Below are positions 58,480 through 64,000 of a DNA stretch of 64,000 nt, piece after piece. Made by a program: the position numbers and the translations under genes. The stretch is from Biomphalaria glabrata (lineage: Eukaryota > Mollusca > Gastropoda > Planorbidae): assembly GCF_947242115.1 (NCBI RefSeq), contig NC_074716.1, forward strand, positions 21,621,590 through 21,685,589, read 5' to 3'. Every line of letters begins with the position of its first letter. The stretch's first letter is position 1. The notes below the pieces were generated by a model that did not search any database, had not been told where the DNA came from, and saw only the letters and a list, made by a program, of their open reading frames with translations.

Positions 58480-60739
58480 AAAAATAGTGTGCTGTTTTCT
58501 TCAGTTGTTCAGCACTGCCGTACAGGGTGTTGGTTATGTTGGGCTGGAGTGGTAGCCTAAGGTGGATTAGGAAGGGGCATTAAAAAAGGATATGGTTTAC
58601 AGTTTCATAAGGGTGGGCGCAGTGTCTACAAAGGGGGAGTAGTTAATACTGTCCAGTTTGTTAGGCATGTTCATTTCTTTGTACATGGCTCTGCTTGTAT
58701 TTCCTGTTGCTCATTGTTTGAGCCACTTCTCTTTGTGGTTGTTGATTAACATTGACCTTAGGGTGAGGTAGTCAACAGGTCTATCTGGTTTTTCCATAGA
58801 TGAACCTGCCTTTGAAAGCTTATCGCCCCTTTCATTTCCCATGACGCCAATGTGTCCAGGGATCCACTGTAATGTGATGTTGATGTTTAATTTTGTCATC
58901 ATCTGGTGTATTATCACTATTAGTGTTGTCTACTCTCTTGGGCTTTTTGAGGCGCTGCTGCTAAGTGCTTCAAGAGTGGATTGGGAATCTGTATAGACAT
59001 AAATATCTGATGGTGATTGTATCCCTTCATATAATTTGTTTTTGTTTTTTTGCAAAGCTATGGTAATTGCCTCAATTCGGGCTTGGAAGTTTGAGCAGTA
59101 GTCGCCATAGGGTGCACTTATTTCAAAGTGTTTATTTTTGGGGAAGACCAGGAAGGCACCAAGACCAGCATTGAAGGTGGCTTTGAAAGCTGATCCGTCA
59201 AGTGTATATATGGATGGCTGTTTTTGGTGATTTGATTTTTTATTTGAGGCACATCGGCACAATTTAGGCCATGTCGTTTTTGGATAGCTTTCAATTGTTT
59301 CAAGCGTGCCTACTTTGAGATCCAGTGGATTTGATTCTTTTGTTAGAGTGTTATTTATTAAATGTGATTTAATGGTTGGTTGTTTGTAGTCCAGGAGTTA
59401 TGTTTGAGAATCTGGTAATTTTTTCTGTTATTGGGTAGATGGTGTTTTAGATACTGGTAGCTAGTTCGTCAGTAAGTTGGATCAGTGTTCTTTGCTTTTT
59501 TTTCTTATTTCTGAGTGTTAGTTGTTTTTCTGGATATCTCAATAGCTTCTAATGCTGCTCTGTTGCGCCTTAAGAGGTTCAATACTGGAGTCTATTTCAC
59601 AGGCTGCTGTGGGAGTAGTTCTCATACCTCGACTGATTAGACGCAAGGCTTGGTTTTGGATTGTGTTTAAAGATGATTGATAGGTTTTGTTGGCGGCTAC
59701 TTGTATGGAGAGACAGTTATCCATGACAGATCTGACGTATCCAATGTATAACTGTCTTAAGGTTTTTTTTCAGCTCCCCAGGATGTTCCTGCTAGGTGTT
59801 TTATTATGTTTAATCTTTGTGATGCCTTTTCTTTAAAATCTGCCATAAAGTGTTTTAGAGACAGTCTTTGGTCTAATTTTACACCAAGATATGTTGGATT
59901 TTCTTCTTCATATTATTGGCTGTGAGTCTATTTTGTTAAGACCTCTGCGCGGTGTTGATTCTTGACAATCTGTCTAGTGTAGATCTGACTGTAGGTAACG
60001 CTGAATTCAACACTTCAGTAACACCGGCGAAAGGCCGAAACAATCAAATATGTAGTCGACGCTGATATGTTGTTCTAACAATATGTTTAATACTCAAAAG
60101 GGAATCGTCCGATGTCAATAATGTCGTACTCAAGTCTACTACTTTACAATAAGCGTCCTCCTTCTAGCGTCGTTTAGAGCGTTCTTCTTTTTAAAAGATC
60201 TGTCACGTCACTTGTCGCTAATTAAAACTTTACCCTATTCCCGAAACAAATAACTAATTCCTAACTACTTCCTAATCATGTCATAACAATTTTTAGGATA
60301 TAGTTTCTTTTTGCTGTTTTGTTGCTGTGGCTAAAGATTGAATAAACTGACTTTTCTTTGTTTTTTTCCATAATTTTGAATATGTGGAGATAGTTGTGAA
60401 GGCTCAATTTAGTTTGGATCTAGTCAGCACTGGATATTTCTCTGTAGTCCAAATTAAAAGGGTGTCTGCGTAAAGTGCCTTATTGACCGAAATGAGGTCC
60501 GGGAGGTCATTCATGAAGATTAGAGACTGCAGCTAAGGGCTGAACCTTGTGGTAGTCTAGAGATGGCACCTTCGAATAGGGTTTGGATAGGGTTTGGATG
60601 GTTCTGTTTTTGCTCTGATCCAGCTGTACATACCAACCTTTTCTCCACACTCTATCATAGGCTTGTTGCAAATCTATAAATACCGGTACTGGTATTGTTG
60701 TACCGGTAGTGTGCTTGTTTTCATGAAACCCTTAAGTGA
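58480..60739 (-). mobile_element. RNase H-bearing LINE (I/Nimb-like), decayed
   Basis: On the minus strand, from about 60650 downward, weak reverse transcriptase text appears ('AYDRVW' and 'RRHPFNLDYREISS'). Next come 'ENPTYLGVKLDQRLSLKHF' (about 59920-59870), 'IQNQALRLISRGMRTTP' (59680-59610), 'RHGLNCADVP' (59270), RNase H with 'YTLDGSAFKA', 'NFQARIEAITIAL' and 'YVYTDSQSTLEAL' (59262-58930), and 'LQWIPGHIGVMGNERGDKLS' (58870-58811). Frames change repeatedly. A foreign piece of about 300 bp (59995-60290), more GC-balanced, interrupts the polymerase; its nature is not resolved, and a solo LTR is one possibility. Confidence 0.8.
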
Positions 60740-60882
60740 CTTTTCATCAACATTCATTTGAATAGGAAGCATTTATTTTTACAACATTTTGTAGCTTTTG
60801 TTCAGCCGTAAGAATAGTTTTAATCCAGAATGCCGAAAAAAACTAATTTTAAAACTGTACAAGTATTTTAATTATTTGATTG
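60740..60882 (+). repeat. Partial copy of the SYNCRIP 3' flank
   Basis: About 140 bp matching 55217-55356 in the same orientation with few differences: 'cattcatttgaatagga', 'cattttgtagcttttgttca', 'tttaatccagaatgccg' and 'actgtacaagtatttta'. No poly-A tail or target duplication is evident, so a DNA-level duplication, or a repeat present at both sites, is likelier than a retrocopy. Confidence 0.85.
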
Positions 60883-60973
60883 CTTAACCGTTCTACTGTT
60901 ATGTCCCATTGCATTTCTGTAGTTACTGTAATAGACACACTTAAAAAAAAACAAGTCTCGATTAACACATTGC

Positions 60974-60979
60974 TTTATT
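60974..60979 (-). terminator. Candidate polyadenylation signal of the MFS gene
   Basis: TTTATT on the plus strand (AATAAA on the minus strand) lies 179 nt downstream of the MFS stop codon. Confidence 0.4.
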
Positions 60980-61157
60980 AGTCTTCTATTTGTCTCCTCC
61001 TTCAGCATCTTGTGATTCTGACCCATTTTTACACAGTCCTGATTACAAACTTTCTTTGCTGTTCACTCATCCATGTACAATGAAGGTCAACTGGTCATTT
61101 TATGTACAGGCACACACAATACACTACTAGCCAGTCAACACAGACACACAATCACAG

Positions 61158-61536
61158 TTACTGACTTTTCATCCTCCTGATCTCTGGGCACTGGGGTCGC
61201 CACCACATCATCAAAACACTGGCACTTGCTGTAAATATACTTAAATATGCTGCTCCATCCACACTGAATTCTTGAGCCACTCCAGCAGCAAATGGAGCTA
61301 ACATTCTTGCCATGGCCAACACAGTTTGGTTGAGACCCATTATGGAGCCAGTGTTTCTATTCATGATTCGACTCAAAGTGATTGTTGTGGAAGTTACCCT
61401 TGATATGCATGTTATAACACTCAATGGTGCTAAAAATATCACAAGTTGTGTTATTGTTGAACAGAGCATTAAACATAGTATTGTAAAAACTTGCAAAATT
61501 GTCACATGATAAAATAATTGGGCTGTACTGCTGTAT
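61158..61536 (-). CDS. Terminal exon of a major facilitator superfamily transporter (partial gene)
   Basis: The minus-strand exon starts after the acceptor TATTTTTCAG (exon base 61536; the codon is split 2+1) and ends at TAA, 61160-61158, giving about 125 residues. It holds hydrophobic helices separated by a short polar loop. 'LQVFTILCLMLCSTITQLVI' is one membrane span. 'SRIMNRNTGSIMGLNQTVLA' and 'ARMLAPFAAGVAQEF' form the MFS loop-helix 10/11 motif (G...Q....AR...P...G). 'LSIFTASASVLMMWW' is the last span, followed by a short basic tail. The closest memory is MFSD9-like proteins, but this is tentative and no substrate can be given. Upstream exons lie at higher coordinates, possibly beyond the window; none was confirmed. 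The gene appears intact in this part. Confidence 0.75.
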
Positions 61537-62504
61537 CTGAAAAATATTATGAAAACAAGTTTCAAGGTTGTAGTTTTTTTTTTTCTAAGCTAAAATTGCC
61601 AAACAAAACAAAAAAACCTTACATAATTATCTGGATAAAAAATTGAACTTGTCATTGCAAAATTGTTTTATGCCCCTGTATTATTACCGGTATATCAATT
61701 CTGGTGTCAACTCGACTTATTGCACCAATTTTTAGTCAGAACAATACTGGTACCGGTACCGTACCTGTACTTTAAAAATCAACCAATCACCATTCCTTCC
61801 AATCAAAACTTTTTGTGCTCATCCTAAAATCATGGTTACTGGTACCTACCTCAAAATATTTCAATATTAAAACCATATTTTAAAGCAAAAAAAAAATCAC
61901 AAACATAATCCATTATTGCTACACTATGTATTTATGCTTCCAAAATAGAAAGGCTTAATTGAAAAAAAATAGAATAAAAGCAATGTATTATACCGTGTAT
62001 ATATATGGTTCCTCAACTGAATATTAATGGTACAGGCACGGTATTGGTAGGCCCATATGTAAAATGTATATGCAACATTACCAAAAAAAAATTAAAAAAA
62101 AATGTACCCATGCTAATTACAAAACTTTTAATAAATTGTCATGAGAGCTCTTAAAACTATTGTAAGTATCCACATCAAATTTCATACACAGGTTCCTTTT
62201 ACCTCCTAGGTGCTCACTAAGAAAGCTTTTTGACATATGCAACCAGACCACAGCAAGCTCTATAAAATGTTTGTATTTTGTTTTCAGAATTTCCCCAAAA
62301 GGCTGCAGTCTAATTAGAGTAGTTTATGCTATTCAGACACTTATAGACCCAAATTTGAAAGTTTGACTTTGTCAGTGCATTATTTTACAATGGTTCAACA
62401 TAGAAAAGAAAATGAAGTATCAAAATCTTCTTTAGTTAAAGGAGAATAAGGATGACTACTTATATTTGTACCCCTAACCTATATTTGTTATTATATTTAA
62501 GGAC
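61537..62504. other. MFS gene upstream intron, no exon confirmed
   Basis: AT-rich, with many GGTACCGG-like words near 61685-61780. See the rejected items for one exon-like piece at about 62212-62265. Confidence 0.45.
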
Positions 62505-63115
62505 AAAGAGGCCGTGTATTTTTATTTAATTCGGACAAATTTGACTCACATTATTTGATTCCGGACACCATAATTTATTTCGGACAGTCTCTATATTTAG
62601 GCATCAATAAACTCAGATTTTAATTCTATATTAAACATTAACTAAATTTTAAGATCCCCAGGCATAACCCCTCACATGAAATCAAGATGTTTTCATTTTA
62701 TGCATAAATACGAACACAAAAAATAAAAATAAGAACACACTTATTCTATCAAAATTAGGTCACTGGGATAGTGACTTCTGCACTGACTTTAAGACTTATT
62801 TTATGTTTGCATGATTAGATGTGTGTTGAATGTTTGTGTTTTTTGTTTATTAATTTAATAAATTTCTAATACAGATGATCTTTTGTAGTATAGTACAGGT
62901 TAGGATAGCCATTCTTGCCTAAATAGCTGAATCCTCTATATTCTCTCTCTATAAATCTAGTAGGTCTATGTACCAAGCTCACTCCAAACATTTGCCCATT
63001 TATTCTCTATTAAAAAAACAACAAACGAACAAATATAATATAAGATCATTAACAGTGATGTCCAAAACTGGCTGTCCGAAATAAATTTTGGTAAGAAAAT
63101 CGTAATTTAATTCGG
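62505..63115. repeat. Repeat with inverted TTTATTTCGGACAG motifs
   Basis: TTTATTTCGGACAGTC (about 62574) and GGCTGTCCGAAATAAA (about 63070) are inverted copies. ATTTAATTCGGACA occurs directly at 62524 and 63104, and a weaker TGTCCGAATGAAAT lies at 63476. This suggests a small, diverged DNA transposon; boundaries are not settled. Confidence 0.5.
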
Positions 63116-63990
63116 ACACCCTATTAATTTTTTTTTTGTATGGAATCAAACAACTTGGCTAATGAATCAAATAAATCAGCTCCAAAAACAGAATAAATAT
63201 TGCTGGGCTCATTAGCATAGACGTAGCCAATCAAAAAATATAGTCTTAACCCTAGGAAGAGGTAAAGTCATCCGGGTAACATAGGAAAAAACAACAACCT
63301 AACTAACAAATTTGAAATTCGTTTTTCTTACATTAAAAGACAGCTAAATGGAAGGAAATTGGGTCAGAATCATTGGAAAATGGACAAACACATTATACAG
63401 CGCGCTAGTTTTATAATAAATATTAAAATAATTAATTAATAGCCGCAAGAACAGCGAATGTTCGAATTCATGTAATGTCCGAATGAAATAAACTGCTATA
63501 GAAAGCATAATAGAAATACCGGATATATCACAAAGTCCTTATTTTTAAAGCAACTTTTTTCTTTATCCCCAACAAGTCTACTTATTTTTAATTTGCCTTA
63601 TGTCATTTCCACTTCCTTATAGAAGCGGTTTAATAAAAAAAAATCAATCTTAACAGCATTAATAAAGATCTAGTCTTTTTTTTCAAGAGAGAGAAAGAGC
63701 AAGTAATGGTACTTTGCATCACAGTCAAAACAACAACTAAATTCTAATAGCATCAAAAAGATAATTTTAAATCTAGATCTATTACGTCATTTCACTACAG
63801 GTACTTTCAAAAGGGGTGAGATAAACATTACAATTAATAAAAACAAAATAATATTTCTTTTTATTTAGAAAACAAAATACTGGTACCAGTACGGTACCAA
63901 AATAAATGAAGAAAGGGAAAGAGAATGTGGCATTCAATTGGGGACTTTGGAAAATGCATTTTTTTCTCTATGCCTGAAACTGATGGTAGG
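63116..63990. other. No recognised feature
   Basis: AT-rich DNA; nothing coding recognised on either strand. Confidence 0.45.
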
Positions 63991-64000
63991 CAGGGGCGGA
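63991..64000 (+). mobile_element. Start of another E1-family element, cut by the window edge
   Basis: CAGGGGCGGA, the first ten bases of the E1 terminus, closes the window. Ten bases alone are weak evidence, but they match the ends at 1946 and 26053 exactly. Confidence 0.45.

Noticed and set aside
62200-62265. Exon-like piece upstream of the MFS exon (minus strand, acceptor TTTTATAG, donor GAG|gtaaaa), reading LAVVWLHMSKSFLSEHLG
   Set aside because: It resembles the end of an MFS helix, but its phase does not join to the terminal exon at 61536 (the join gives an early stop). Without a linking exon it cannot be supported.

Overview
The window is AT-rich, repeat-rich animal DNA with intron-containing genes. 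Its tRNA-derived SINEs, its many hAT-type elements, and an unusual dispersed enrichment of TCTAGA/AGATCT all look like a freshwater pulmonate snail (Biomphalaria or Bulinus kind). That placement is inference from memory of such repeats, not from a search.

Three host genes can be supported. (1) MPC2, a mitochondrial pyruvate carrier subunit, lies on the minus strand (coding 20781 to 14706, five exons, 120 aa), with a SINE and a 2.6 kb LINE in intron 1. (2) A SYNCRIP/HNRNPR (hnRNP Q/R) orthologue lies on the plus strand (44470 to 54611, nine coding exons, 609 aa). It has the N-terminal acidic domain, three RRMs, an RGG tail and a bipartite nuclear localisation signal. Two of its eight coding introns use GC-AG borders. 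(3) The last exon of an MFS transporter lies on the minus strand (61536 to 61158); the rest of the gene lies upstream of that exon, at higher coordinates, and was not found.

Almost everything else is transposon-derived. Positions 1946-10968 form one 9 kb nest. An outer hAT-like element with 8-bp target duplications contains a LINE stub, an autonomous-type hAT fossil itself interrupted by a second element, and a third element carrying a SINE that was cut by a fourth hAT. Every hAT boundary in this nest still shows its 8-bp duplication, one of them with a single mismatch. Further on are a long-inverted-repeat element (11313-12021), a TA-flanked element next to the MPC2 promoter (21059-21619), another hAT with a LINE stub inside its transposase (23591-25352), and a zone of large direct and inverted repeats without genes (28.1-41.5 kb). 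Two more inverted-repeat elements are filled with TCTAGA-rich DNA (32037-33690, and 45423-47603 inside the big SYNCRIP intron, the latter also hosting a solo LTR). A textbook short Helitron lies at 57178-58273, and a decayed RNase H-bearing LINE at 58.5-60.7 kb.

The genes do not form a pathway together; they are neighbours in an intron- and transposon-swollen genome. The points most worth following are the paired GC-AG introns in the hnRNP Q/R gene (one with a frame-shifting GT donor four bases away), the multi-level transposon nest, the association of TCTAGA-rich DNA with transposon boundaries, and a 140-bp piece of the SYNCRIP 3' flank copied beside the MFS gene.
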